Part shown: in pieces, positions 52,400 to 60,774 of the stretch
Layout of the letters: every line of letters starts with the position of its first letter
Position numbering within the stretch: the first letter of the stretch is position 1
Source: Microbacterium oxydans
GTDB taxonomy: Bacteria; Actinomycetota; Actinomycetes; Actinomycetales; Microbacteriaceae
Assembly (NCBI RefSeq): GCF_026559675.1
Contig: NZ_CP092891.1
Span: 3,100,001-3,164,000 of the forward strand
DNA: 64,000 bases
Direction: 5' to 3'
The notes under the pieces: generated by a model
What the model saw: the letters and a program-made list of their open reading frames with translations, nothing else
Database searches by the model: none
What the model was told of the DNA's origin: nothing
Position numbers and translations under genes: made by a program

Positions 52400-52552
52400 A
52401 TGAGCGATCCGAAGAACACCCAGGGCACGCCCGGACCCGAGGAAGAGGCAGACACCGCATCCGGCGGCGCCCCCGACGACACCGACAAGGTGCTCGAGGA
52501 GGAGACCACCGACGAGAACGGCAAGCCCCTGGAGAACCCTTCCGGCGGGTGA
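52400..52552 (+). CDS. Small acidic hydrophilic protein (50 residues)
   Basis: ATG at 52400 preceded by a near-perfect GAAGGAG site, 50 codons, then TGA and a strong terminator hairpin 17 bp later. The product is hydrophilic and acidic (PGPEEEADTASGG, DDTDKVLEEETTDENG, ending NPSGG), with no helix-forming hydrophobic run. Unknown function; the tidy site-gene-terminator arrangement makes it a convincing real gene. Confidence 0.75.
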   Translation: MSDPKNTQGTPGPEEEADTASGGAPDDTDKVLEEETTDENGKPLENPSGG

Positions 52553-52568
52553 GCAGGAATCGAGCGGA

Positions 52569-52598
52569 GAGCGGCCGGTGAGGACCTCCCGGCCGCTC
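52569..52598. terminator. Bidirectional terminator hairpin
   Basis: GAGCGGCCGG (52569-52578) and CCGGCCGCTC (52589-52598) pair perfectly over 10 bp with a 10-nt loop, between the small acidic gene (+) and the convergent DUF1254 gene (-). Confidence 0.8.
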
Positions 52599-52657
52599 CT
52601 GAACCACCGGCTACGCGGCGCGCGCTCCCGACTCCGGGTCCATGAACGGCTCGCGCA

Positions 52658-54061
52658 TCAACTCCCCGGTCGGGAGCGGAGCTCGAAGTCCGGCAGCTGC
52701 CAGGTACCGTCGAATGCGGCCGGCTCAGGACCGTAGATGCGGAAGTAGACGAACCATCCGCTACCGGGCTTCGTCTTGATCCAATGCGCGGCCTCGGCGT
52801 CCTCGTCAGGACGCTCGGGCGAGAAGTGGAGTCGAACGGTGTCGCCGACGAGGTCGGTCAGCTCGTACATCGAGCGGAGAGCGGCGGAGTTCTGCTCGGT
52901 GAGGATCTCGCTGCGGGTCTCGGCGTCGTAGACGGTGACCGACCAGAAGAGTGTCGCGGGCACCGGCAGCGGAACGTCGAGGCTGTAGGAGTTCTGCCCG
53001 TAGAGATACTCGCCCTCGGCGTCACGCAGCCCGAGCCAATACAGGGAGCCGGCTCCGGGTGCGCGAGCGAACATCGCGGGCGACTCGACCTGGGCCTGAT
53101 AGAACCACTTCTCCCGGGCGTAGAGGTCAGTGTAGTCAGGGGTGTCGAAGGTTCCGTTCTGCGACTGCAGCACAGCCCACTCCCACTGGGTGCCCGCCCA
53201 GACCTGCTTCGAGGCGCTCCGGTCCGCGAACGACTGTGCCAGCAGATGCGCATGCCCGATCACCGCCGCCTTCTCGAGGATGCCGACCAGCCGATCATCC
53301 GGCTCGAATGACAGACCGCGGGCGATGCCGAGCTGGGCGAGCTCGCCGTACTCATAGCGGTACGCGGGGTTCGGAGGTTCCTGCTGCAGGGTGTCGTGCA
53401 GCACCCGCCAGAACTCGAGGTTCGTCTCCCATCGCACCGGGGTGAAATCCGCTCCGTCCAGAACGGAGAGGTCCACCCACGTGGTTTCGGGCCACTCGTC
53501 GCGTGGCTGGAGCGGGTAGACCCTGACCGATTGCATCAGCCGATCCGCAGCATCCATGTCGCCGCCGATCGGCATCGCTCGGATCAGTCCGAGCACACGA
53601 TTGGTCGTCGCGTGCGCTGCGTACATCCCGTCCGGCACCTCGCCGGTCCATCCGGGAGGCAGCACGACATGCCTTCCGCCCTCAGCCTTCGCCGGACCCG
53701 GCAGACCGTAGTCCATCACCCACAGCTGATTGAGGTCGTTGAAGGTACCCATGATCGGTCCCGGCGGGACCTCCAACACGATCGGGCCGTCGGACAGGTC
53801 GAGCGCCACCGCGCCGTAGGGCGTGTCCGAATTCGGGGTGAAGACGAACTGTCGTGGTGTTCCCTTCAACGCGGGGAACACATGATTCGGAACCACGCCA
53901 CCGGCGAGGTTGCCGCGCCATGTCGCTTCGAAGGAGACCGTCGGGTAGAAGAACCGATACGCGTGCAACGCCCGCACCAGGTCAGCCTCATCGAAGGCGA
54001 CGGCTGCCGTCTCGGCCGTCGGAAAACCGCCCTCGATCACGCACCTCGCCTCGTCGAACAT
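52658..54061 (-). CDS. DUF1254/DUF1214-domain protein
   Basis: Protein of 467 residues. The N-terminal DUF1254 part has FTPNSDTPYGAVALDLSDGP and VLEVPPGPIMGTFNDLNQLW; the C-terminal DUF1214 part has YGQNSYSLDVPLPVPATLFW, SEILTEQNSAALRSM and HWIKTKPGSGWFVYFRIYGP. The start at 54061 follows GAGGGGG. No signal peptide. The biochemical role of this family is unknown. Confidence 0.9.
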   Translation of the reverse strand: MFDEARCVIEGGFPTAETAAVAFDEADLVRALHAYRFFYPTVSFEATWRGNLAGGVVPNHVFPALKGTPRQFVFTPNSDTPYGAVALDLSDGPIVLEVPPGPIMGTFNDLNQLWVMDYGLPGPAKAEGGRHVVLPPGWTGEVPDGMYAAHATTNRVLGLIRAMPIGGDMDAADRLMQSVRVYPLQPRDEWPETTWVDLSVLDGADFTPVRWETNLEFWRVLHDTLQQEPPNPAYRYEYGELAQLGIARGLSFEPDDRLVGILEKAAVIGHAHLLAQSFADRSASKQVWAGTQWEWAVLQSQNGTFDTPDYTDLYAREKWFYQAQVESPAMFARAPGAGSLYWLGLRDAEGEYLYGQNSYSLDVPLPVPATLFWSVTVYDAETRSEILTEQNSAALRSMYELTDLVGDTVRLHFSPERPDEDAEAAHWIKTKPGSGWFVYFRIYGPEPAAFDGTWQLPDFELRSRPGS

Positions 54062-54213
54062 GACATCCCCCTCTGCGCGGACCGTTGCGAGAGACGCTAC
54101 CCCCGCGCGTCGAGGGTGTCGACGGCGAATCGGAACCCTCTCTCGCGGCCGACCCCCGGTATCGCGACCCAGCGGCCCGAGGAGACGGTCATGGGCAGCG
54201 CTAGGCTCCTCAC

Positions 54214-54618
54214 GTGGATCTGTCACTCACCCCGCCGTCAGCCGCGGAGTTCAAGGCCCTCTACGACGAGACGGGCTGGGCGGACATCCCCCTCTCGACG
54301 TTCGAATCCGCACTGGCCGGGACCTGGATCGTGTGCACCGCACGTGAGGCCGACGGCTCGCTGCTCGGTATGGGCCGCCTGATCAGCGACGGAGCCCTGC
54401 ACGCCTTCGTGGCGGAGATGCTCGTCACCGAGCATGCGCGCGGCAACGGAACGGGCGCTCTCATCCTCGATGCTCTCGTCGCCGCCGCGAAGACACGAGG
54501 CGTCGACGACATCCAACTCTTCGCCGCACGCGGCCGCGCGGAATTCTATGAGCGCAACGGCTTCAGCCGCCGCCCCTCCGACGCTCCCGGGATGGACATC
54601 TCCACCCCTCAGCTCTAG
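54214..54618 (+). CDS. GNAT-family N-acetyltransferase
   Basis: Acetyltransferase of 134 residues: VAEMLVTEHARGNGTGALILDALV is the acetyl-CoA loop (R-x-x-G-x-G/A type, here ARGNGTG) and AEFYERNGFSRRPSDAPGM the C-terminal GNAT motif B. Substrate unknown. GTG start, divergent from the DUF1254 gene. Confidence 0.88.
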   Translation: MDLSLTPPSAAEFKALYDETGWADIPLSTFESALAGTWIVCTAREADGSLLGMGRLISDGALHAFVAEMLVTEHARGNGTGALILDALVAAAKTRGVDDIQLFAARGRAEFYERNGFSRRPSDAPGMDISTPQL

Positions 54619-54741
54619 CGGTCTGCTGCGAAAAGCTCCGCATAGTACGTCTGACTTCGCGATTGGTCGAGGGAGGCGGAGAAAGCCGTCCCCGGGTGCA
54701 GTGTGACTCCACACCGCACGACTCACGCACCGGAGGCCGAC

Positions 54742-55692
54742 ATGTATTTCCACGTCCAGGAGTTCATCAACGAGATCGCTCACGACGAGCCGGACCCCGC
54801 TGCGGCGAATGCGCTTCAGGAAGGGCTGGGTGGTCAGTTCGGTGAGATGCGGACGATGATGCAGTACCTCTTCCAGAGCATCAACTTCCGGGGGCCGGAC
54901 GGCAAGGCGTACAAGGACCTCATCCAGGGGATCGGCACCGAGGAGATCAGTCATGTCGAACTCATCGGCACGACCATCTCCCGCCTCCTCGACGGCTCCC
55001 CGCAGTATCAGGGCACGCCGACCGACCCCCTGGATGAGCCGGGTGCGGGCGGGGCGACCCCGCTGCGCATCGCTGTCGACACGAGCAACATCCATCACTA
55101 TCTCGTCGGAGCTCAGGGAGCTCTTCCCGTCGACGCGGTCGGCAACCCGTGGTCCGGCAGCTACGTCTACAACTCGGGCAACCTCGTGCTCGATCTGCTC
55201 TACAACCTCATGCTCGAATCCACCGGCCGGTTGCAGAAGTGTCGCCTGTACGAGATGACGGACAACAAGATGGCCCGGAGCACGATCTCGTACCTCATCG
55301 TGCGGGATCAGGCGCACGAGAACGCCTACGCCAAGGCGCTCGAGACGCTCGGCGTGAACTGGCGCACCTCCCTGCCGATCCCGAAGACGAATGCCGAGCA
55401 GTTCCCCGAGGTGAAGAAGCTCCTGGACCTCGGTCTGCAGAGCAAGCAGTACTCGTTCGATCTCACGGCCCAGTCCGAGGCCGGCAAGATCTTCCAGGGG
55501 GCGTCGCCGTCGAACGACGGGACAGAGCTCGACGCCAGCGAGCAGGCACCGGTCGGGCATCCCATGACGATCGCGCCGGAGCGCTTCGAGGAGTTCGCCC
55601 CCGGTGCGGACGACGAGCTCCGGGCACTGATCGAGGCGACGGCCGCCATGGAGATGGCCGACATCGATGCGACCTTCGGGCGCATGGAATGA
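54742..55692 (+). CDS. Manganese catalase
   Basis: Ferritin-like dimanganese catalase of 316 residues, splitting H2O2 without haem. The metal-binding motif is GTEEISHVELIG (Glu66/67 and His70) with Glu34 upstream (GQFGEMRTMMQY), and a second set around MTDNKMARSTISYLIVRDQAHENAYAKAL (Glu and His of the AHE motif). The ATG at 54742 follows CGGAGG and gives the normal start MYFHVQEFINEI. It is followed closely by the SRPBCC gene. Confidence 0.94.
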   Translation: MYFHVQEFINEIAHDEPDPAAANALQEGLGGQFGEMRTMMQYLFQSINFRGPDGKAYKDLIQGIGTEEISHVELIGTTISRLLDGSPQYQGTPTDPLDEPGAGGATPLRIAVDTSNIHHYLVGAQGALPVDAVGNPWSGSYVYNSGNLVLDLLYNLMLESTGRLQKCRLYEMTDNKMARSTISYLIVRDQAHENAYAKALETLGVNWRTSLPIPKTNAEQFPEVKKLLDLGLQSKQYSFDLTAQSEAGKIFQGASPSNDGTELDASEQAPVGHPMTIAPERFEEFAPGADDELRALIEATAAMEMADIDATFGRME

Positions 55693-55711
55693 CGACGGAT
55701 CGAGGCGTGTG

Positions 55712-56203
55712 ATGGCGACCAACACCCGCCGGATGAGGTGCGCACCACAGGACGTGTTCCGCGTGCTGCAGGACGGCTGGCTCTACCCGAGCTGGGTCGT
55801 CGGCGCCACGCGCATGCGCGAGGTGGATGACGCCTGGCCCCGCCCGGACGCCGAGCTCCACCACACGGTGGGATCTTGGCCCTTCGTCCTCGACGACACC
55901 ACGCGGAGCGTGGAATGGGACCCTCCTCACCGCATGCGACTCATCGCGCGAGGCTGGCCGTTCGGCGAGGCCGATGTCACGATCCGCGTCCGCTCCGACG
56001 AGGACGGCTGTGTGGTGCGCATCGATGAGGAACCCCGCAGCGGTCCGGCGACGCTCATCCCCCGCTTCCTGACCACTCCGATGCTCCGTGTGCGCAACGC
56101 CGAGACGCTCCGCCGCCTCGCCTACATCGCCGAGGGCAACCGGCCTCGTGCCGCGACGGGCTATGAGCCCACGTTGGGGTTGCTGTCGGCCAGCAGCACG
56201 TAG
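55712..56203 (+). CDS. SRPBCC-family protein
   Basis: Protein of 163 residues with the START/Bet v1-like pattern of polyketide-cyclase-type ligand-binding proteins: VFRVLQDGWLYPSWVVGATRM, SVEWDPPHRMRLIARGWPFG, VTIRVRSDEDGCVVRIDEEP. It begins 19 bp after the Mn-catalase stop and is probably co-transcribed. Function unknown. Confidence 0.82.
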   Translation: MATNTRRMRCAPQDVFRVLQDGWLYPSWVVGATRMREVDDAWPRPDAELHHTVGSWPFVLDDTTRSVEWDPPHRMRLIARGWPFGEADVTIRVRSDEDGCVVRIDEEPRSGPATLIPRFLTTPMLRVRNAETLRRLAYIAEGNRPRAATGYEPTLGLLSASST

Positions 56204-56239
56204 TTGTCCTCGGTGGAGGAGCGATTCTTGCGTGCGTGA

Positions 56240-56731
56240 TCAGCCGCCGCGTGTCGACGGCGTGTGAGATGGCGGGGCGACAGACTGCGCCACAGCGAAG
56301 ACACCCCAGGCGATGAGGTGGAACGCTGCCAGCGCGACGACTGTTTCGGGGAGAGTCGAGAACGTCGTCGTATCGGACCCTACGAGGGTGAGCTGCACGA
56401 TCACCACGATGCTGAGTCCCAGTCCGATCAGCGCCGCGAGGAGACTGACGACCACGACGATCCAACGGCGGCCCGATCGAGCGCTCGCGAGCGCCGCGAG
56501 CACGACCACGAGGACGGACCACACGGCGAGAGGGATGCTGAACAGCTGGTACCACACCATGACGCCGAAGGCCGCTTCGAGGTCGAAGGGCAGTTCGTGC
56601 ACGACGACGCCCAGCTGAACCGCGGATCCCGCGAGCCATGAGAGGGCCAGTGCCCACAACGCCGTGCGCACGTTGCGGACGCCGACGGTCAAGGACGACT
56701 CTTCGCGCCGGAGGTGTTCCGTGGCTGTCAT
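56240..56731 (-). CDS. Membrane protein of unknown function (four helices)
   Basis: Protein of 163 residues with four hydrophobic segments (TALWALALSWLAGSAVQLGVV, FSIPLAVWSVLVVVLAALA, WIVVVVSLLAALIGLGLSIVV, VVALAAFHLIAWGVFAVAQ). Starts inside the stop of the VOC-domain gene (ATGA), so co-translated with it. No family recognised. Confidence 0.75.
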   Translation of the reverse strand: MTATEHLRREESSLTVGVRNVRTALWALALSWLAGSAVQLGVVVHELPFDLEAAFGVMVWYQLFSIPLAVWSVLVVVLAALASARSGRRWIVVVVSLLAALIGLGLSIVVIVQLTLVGSDTTTFSTLPETVVALAAFHLIAWGVFAVAQSVAPPSHTPSTRGG

Positions 56732-57111
56732 GGGCTCGACTCCTGGAACTCGATCGCGCCGAGGAAGTTGTCGCTGGGATCGTAGAACTTCAGGAACCGT
56801 GCGAAACCGAGGTCTTCGACGCCGACGATGCGCGCCTGCGCCCGATCGAGCAAGGCGAGGAGCTCATCGAAGCGCTCGGTCTTGAGGAAGAAGACCGGCT
56901 TTGCCGCGCCTTCGACGGCGACCTGCATCGGGGTGAACTCAGCGGCTTCCCACAGCATGAGGTCGAGCCCGGGCTCCAGGCGCATCATGGCGTAGGTGCC
57001 GTAGTTCGTGAGGACTCGGAAGCCGAGGACATCCGAGTACCACGTGATCGCCTCGTCCAGATTCCTGATGGGGAGCTGGAGATGATCGAGTGCAGTGACG
57101 ACGGGAACCAT
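56728..57111 (-). CDS. VOC-family (glyoxalase-like) protein
   Basis: Vicinal-oxygen-chelate protein of 127 residues: ALDHLQLPIRNLDEAITWYSDVLGF, VFFLKTERFDELLALLDRA and FARFLKFYDPSDNFLGAIEFQE show the two beta-alpha-beta-beta-beta halves and the final Glu ligand. Could be a lyase or a resistance-type binding protein. It overlaps the following membrane-protein gene by 4 bp. Confidence 0.88.
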   Translation of the reverse strand: MVPVVTALDHLQLPIRNLDEAITWYSDVLGFRVLTNYGTYAMMRLEPGLDLMLWEAAEFTPMQVAVEGAAKPVFFLKTERFDELLALLDRAQARIVGVEDLGFARFLKFYDPSDNFLGAIEFQESSP

Positions 57112-57204
57112 GGGCGGCCTTCCTGGGTCGGACCCCCAACCTATCGCCGGAACCGAGCGTGCGGCGCTCCGGTGTCGTCGCGTGTACGCTGTTTCGACCG
57201 GTGT

Positions 57205-57881
57205 TCAGAGCAGCGCGGCGACCTTCTCCGCGGTCTCCTTCGCGGACCCGGGGTTCTGCCCCGTGACGAGGCGGCCGTCGACGACCGTGTAGGAGACGAA
57301 CGGCAGCAGCGCCTTCTCGTAGAGCGCGCCGCGGTTCCTCATCTCCTCCTCGGCGTTGTACGGGACGAGCTTGTCCACGCGGGCGAGCACCTCTTCCTGC
57401 CAGGCGAAGCCTTCCGGCCCGCCACGAGGAGAGAACCATCGGAGAGTCGCGTGTTGAGCAGCCCGCAGTAGCCATGGCACACGGAGGAGACGATCCCGCC
57501 GCGCTCCCAGATCTCTCGAGTGATCCGCTGCAGCCCCTCACTCTCGGGGAAGTCGTACATCACCGCGTGGCCGCCCGTGAAGGAGATCGCATCGTAGTGC
57601 GCCGAGTCGATCTGGTCCGGGCGCGACGTGTGCTCCAGCAGCGCCATCCGTGCCGGGTCTGCGTGCCAGGCTTTCGCAGTCCTGTCGTAGCTGGGGAACT
57701 TCAGGGAACGCGGCTCCAGGGGCGAGGCGCCTCCCTGCGGACTGACGATCCGCTGCTCGAAGCCGTGCTCCTCGAACACCTGCCACGCATGGGTCAGCTC
57801 CGACAGCCAGAGTCCGGTCGGATGAGACGGGTCGTCGTAGTGGCCGACGTTGGTGACGACGTGAAGGACGCGTCTGGTCAT
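57205..57881 (-). pseudogene. DJ-1/PfpI-family (Hsp31-like) gene with frameshift
   Basis: Reads as a 225-residue class I glutamine-amidotransferase-like protein if one base is restored. The N-terminal part has VTNVGHYDDPSHPTGLWLSE and the nucleophile elbow VCHGYCGLL (Cys in VCHG), typical of Hsp31/YhbO-like proteins. Near 57411-57420 the frame shifts by one base: upstream reads SLLVAGR, downstream reads EGFAWQEEVLARVDKLV and ends PFVSYTVVDGRLVTGQNPGS. Loss of one G from a CCGGG run would explain it. It starts inside the stop of the TetR gene (ATGA). A sequencing error is the alternative to real decay. Confidence 0.8.
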
Positions 57882-58495
57882 GAGGCTGCTCCTACCGGGG
57901 ATGCGGGTCGGATGGAAACGGCGAAGATCGCCGCGACGGCAGAACGCACGCGTGCGGCCACCGCGTCGGCGGACTCGGGTCGCAGCTTGCCGTCGAGGTG
58001 GAGGAACGCCAGTCCGTGAGCCAAACTCCACAGTGCGGTGGAGAGATTCGGGACGTCGGCCTCGGGAAGCAATCGCTCGATGGCCTCACTCAGCAGGGCA
58101 TGCAGTTCTGCGGATGCTTTCACCCGGTCGCTGTCGGCCTCGTCGCATCCATTACCGAACATCAGCCGGAAGACGGCGGGGCGACGCACGGCGAAGCCGA
58201 CGTAGGCGATGCCGAGGTCTGCGATGACATCCGTGACGGATTCCGAGGAGGCGGCTGTCCGCGCGAGCGCGGCGGAGAGATCTGTGCGCAGGTCGGTGAA
58301 CCCCGCGACCGCCACGGCCGAATCCAACGCCTCGCGGTCGGCGAAATGGCGATACGGCGCCGCCGGCGACACCCCCGCACGGCGTGCGACCGCGCGCAGG
58401 GAGAACGGCTCGCCTGCCTCGAGCGCCTGGATCGCCGCATCCAGAAGCGCGGCACGCAGATCGCCGTGGTGGTAGGTCTTCTCGGATGTTGACAC
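57878..58495 (-). CDS. TetR-family regulator
   Basis: Regulator of 205 residues: YHHGDLRAALLDAAIQAL and the helix-turn-helix FSLRAVARRAGVSPAAPYRHFADREALDSA near the N-terminus, helical ligand domain after it (TetR_C_33-like). The GTG at 58495 follows GAGGAG. Divergent from an epimerase gene and co-transcribed with the DJ-1-like gene. The upstream region holds a long inverted repeat. Confidence 0.9.
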   Translation of the reverse strand: MSTSEKTYHHGDLRAALLDAAIQALEAGEPFSLRAVARRAGVSPAAPYRHFADREALDSAVAVAGFTDLRTDLSAALARTAASSESVTDVIADLGIAYVGFAVRRPAVFRLMFGNGCDEADSDRVKASAELHALLSEAIERLLPEADVPNLSTALWSLAHGLAFLHLDGKLRPESADAVAARVRSAVAAIFAVSIRPASPVGAAS

Positions 58496-58531
58496 TGCTA
58501 ACAACTCCTCGTACCATCATGTAAGCAGTGT
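58492..58531. promoter_or_regulatory. Inverted repeat between TetR and epimerase genes
   Basis: ACACTGCTAAC (58492-58502) and GTAAGCAGTGT (58521-58531) match as an inverted repeat in 10 of 11 positions. The 18-bp spacer puts the half-sites on the same face of the DNA. A likely TetR operator in the divergent promoter. Confidence 0.6.
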
Positions 58532-58575
58532 AAACATACCGCATCGGATGCAGCATCGGAAGTCGAGACGAAGGA

Positions 58576-59535
58576 ATGCAGACCATACTGGGCGCGAACG
58601 GCCAGATCGCGGTCGAGCTCGCGCGCGAGCTGAACCGGAACCACACGACTGCTCTCCGACTCGTCAGCCGCAACCCGCGCAAGGTCAACGACACCGACAC
58701 CCTTGCGAGAGCCGACCTGCTGGATGCGGCGCAGACCGCCGCAGCGGTCGAGGGCAGCGACGTCGTGTACTTCACCGCCGGCCTTCCGGCGGACACCGAG
58801 CTGTGGGAGCGACAGTTCCCCACGATGCTCCGTAACGCCCTCGATGCGACCCGCAACGCCGGCGCGAAGTTCGCCTACTTCGACAACACCTACATGTATC
58901 CGCAGGACGACCGGGTGCAGACCGAGGACACGCCCTTCGCACCGGTCGGCCCCAAGGGCAGGGTCCGAGCGGCGATGGCGTCGATGGTTCTCGACGAGAT
59001 GGCCCGCGGCGAGATCCCTGTCCTGATCGCTCGCGCGCCGGAGTTCTACGGCCCCGGGAGAACGCAGAGCTTCACGAATGCCCTCCTCCTGGACAGGATC
59101 AGGAACGGCCGGAGACCCTTGATCCCCGTGCGCGCCGACGTGCAGCGCACCCTGATCTGGACCCCGGACGCGAGTCGCGCCCTTGCGACGCTCGGGAACA
59201 CGCCTGATGCCTTCCACCAGACGTGGCACCTGCCGACCGATCCTGATCGGCCGACCTACCGAGAGTTCGTCGCCATCATCGACGATGTCTTCGACCGACG
59301 GCGCGCATCCGGGTACACCGTCATCCCGAAGTGGCTGCTGCGCGCGGCAGGCATCGTGTCGCCGCAGGCGCGTGAGATCGAGGAGCTTCTGCCGCGGTAC
59401 GAATACGACAACAGATTCGACTCCTCGAAGTTCGCCGCACGGCATCCCGGCTTCGCGGTCACGAGCTACCGTCAGGGCATCGAGCTCATTCACCAGGAAG
59501 CGGGCGCCGAGGGCTCGGTCTCAAGGCGGCCTTGA
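58576..59535 (+). CDS. NAD-dependent epimerase/dehydratase-like protein
   Basis: Rossmann-fold protein of 319 residues: TILGANGQIAVELAREL at the N-terminus, VVYFTAGLPADTELWERQFP, and APEFYGPGRTQSFTNALL. It lacks a clean YxxxK pair at the usual place; YFDNTYMYPQDD and GPKGRVRAAMASMVL stand there, so it may be an atypical SDR or NAD(P)H-binding regulator. Divergent from TetR and probably repressed by it. Confidence 0.82.
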   Translation: MQTILGANGQIAVELARELNRNHTTALRLVSRNPRKVNDTDTLARADLLDAAQTAAAVEGSDVVYFTAGLPADTELWERQFPTMLRNALDATRNAGAKFAYFDNTYMYPQDDRVQTEDTPFAPVGPKGRVRAAMASMVLDEMARGEIPVLIARAPEFYGPGRTQSFTNALLLDRIRNGRRPLIPVRADVQRTLIWTPDASRALATLGNTPDAFHQTWHLPTDPDRPTYREFVAIIDDVFDRRRASGYTVIPKWLLRAAGIVSPQAREIEELLPRYEYDNRFDSSKFAARHPGFAVTSYRQGIELIHQEAGAEGSVSRRP

Positions 59536-59694
59536 CCTCGAGTCCACGACGAGCGGCGCGCATGGCGGACGGCGTTTCGATGCCGCACTGACCGCGGCCC
59601 AGACTCGCAGGACGCCGCAGATCCTCGTCGCCGATGCAACACTCATGCCGCGCATGCGGGCGTTCGGGCGCGCGCGAGGCTCCGGGCTGACCTC

Positions 59695-59720
59695 ACCCCT
59701 GAGAGCGACCCCTGAGAGCG
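59695..59720. repeat. 13-bp perfect tandem repeat
   Basis: ACCCCTGAGAGCG occurs twice without a gap (59695-59707, 59708-59720), ending one base before the mesD stop codon. No function assigned; it stands in the 3' region of mesD. Confidence 0.85.
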
Positions 59721-59721
59721 T

Positions 59722-60774
59722 TCAGGAAGCGAGCTCCTCGCGAAGGAGGGCGGCGCCCGCGCTGAGCGCTCGCAGCTTGCCGCGGGCGACGTCACGTGAC
59801 AACGGCGCCAAGCCGCAGTTCGTGCTCGGGATGAGCTTGTCCGCGTCGACGAAACGGAGCGCGTTCCGGAGCGTCTCGGCGACCTCCTCCGGAGTCTCGA
59901 TCACGTCGCTGGCCACATCGATGGCTCCGAGCATCACCTTCTTGCCCCGGATGAGCTCGATGAGGTCCAGGGGGACGTGCGAGTGGTGGCTCTCCAGCGA
60001 GATCGTGTCGATGCTCGACTGCTGCAGCAGCGGGAACGAGGTCTCGTACTGCCGCCACTCCGCTCCGAGAGTCGCCTTCCAGTCCGTGTTCGCCTTGATC
60101 CCATACCCGTAACAGATGTGCACCACGGTCTCCGCGCGCAACCCTTCGGCCGCCCTCTCGAGCACCGCCACGCCCCAGTCCCGCACGTCGTCGAAGAAGA
60201 CGTTGAATGCGGGCTCGTCGAACTGGATGATGTCCACCCCGGCCGCCTCGAGCTCCTTCGCCTCCTGGTTGAGGATCGTCGCGAACTCCCAGGCCAGCTT
60301 CTCGCGGCTCTTGTAGTGGCGATCGTAGAGCGTGTCGATCATCGTCATCGGACCGGGCAGGGCCCACTTGATGGGCTGATCGGTCAGCTGGCGGAGGAAC
60401 TTCGCGTCCTCGACGAACACGGGCTTCTCGCGACTCACGGCACCGACGACCGTCGGCACGCTGGCGTCGTACCGGTCGCGGATCCGGACGGTCTCCCGCT
60501 GGTCGAAGTCGACGCCGGAGAGATGCTCGATGAACGTCGTGACGAAGTGCTGGCGGGACTGCTCCCCGTCGCTGATGATGTCGATGCCGGCCTGGCGCTG
60601 CTCGTCGACGGTGATGCGGAGCGCATCCTGCACACCCTCGACCAGGGCATCGCCCTCCAGCTTCCACGGAGACCAGAGGGTCTCGGGCTGGGACAGCCAG
60701 GACGGCTTGGGCAGGCTGCCGACGATCGAGGTGGGAAGAAGAGTGTTCATGAGCGGTGATTCTCCGGTGGTCAT
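59722..60774 (-). CDS. mesD: MesD-type folate-independent methionine synthase (core MetE)
   Basis: Catalytic MetE C-terminal domain standing alone, 350 residues. Zinc ligands are visible as His219 and Cys221 (VVHICYGYG), Glu261 (SLESHHSH) and Cys320 (STNCGLAP). The N-terminal MetE domain that binds folylpolyglutamate is absent. The gene upstream encodes the DUF1852 protein MesX, the known partner of MesD, which uses O2 and a different methyl donor. The start at 60774 overlaps the mesX stop (ATGA); an ATG at 60750 is the alternative. The product is methionine from homocysteine in the cytoplasm. Confidence 0.88.
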   Translation of the reverse strand: MTTGESPLMNTLLPTSIVGSLPKPSWLSQPETLWSPWKLEGDALVEGVQDALRITVDEQRQAGIDIISDGEQSRQHFVTTFIEHLSGVDFDQRETVRIRDRYDASVPTVVGAVSREKPVFVEDAKFLRQLTDQPIKWALPGPMTMIDTLYDRHYKSREKLAWEFATILNQEAKELEAAGVDIIQFDEPAFNVFFDDVRDWGVAVLERAAEGLRAETVVHICYGYGIKANTDWKATLGAEWRQYETSFPLLQQSSIDTISLESHHSHVPLDLIELIRGKKVMLGAIDVASDVIETPEEVAETLRNALRFVDADKLIPSTNCGLAPLSRDVARGKLRALSAGAALLREELAS

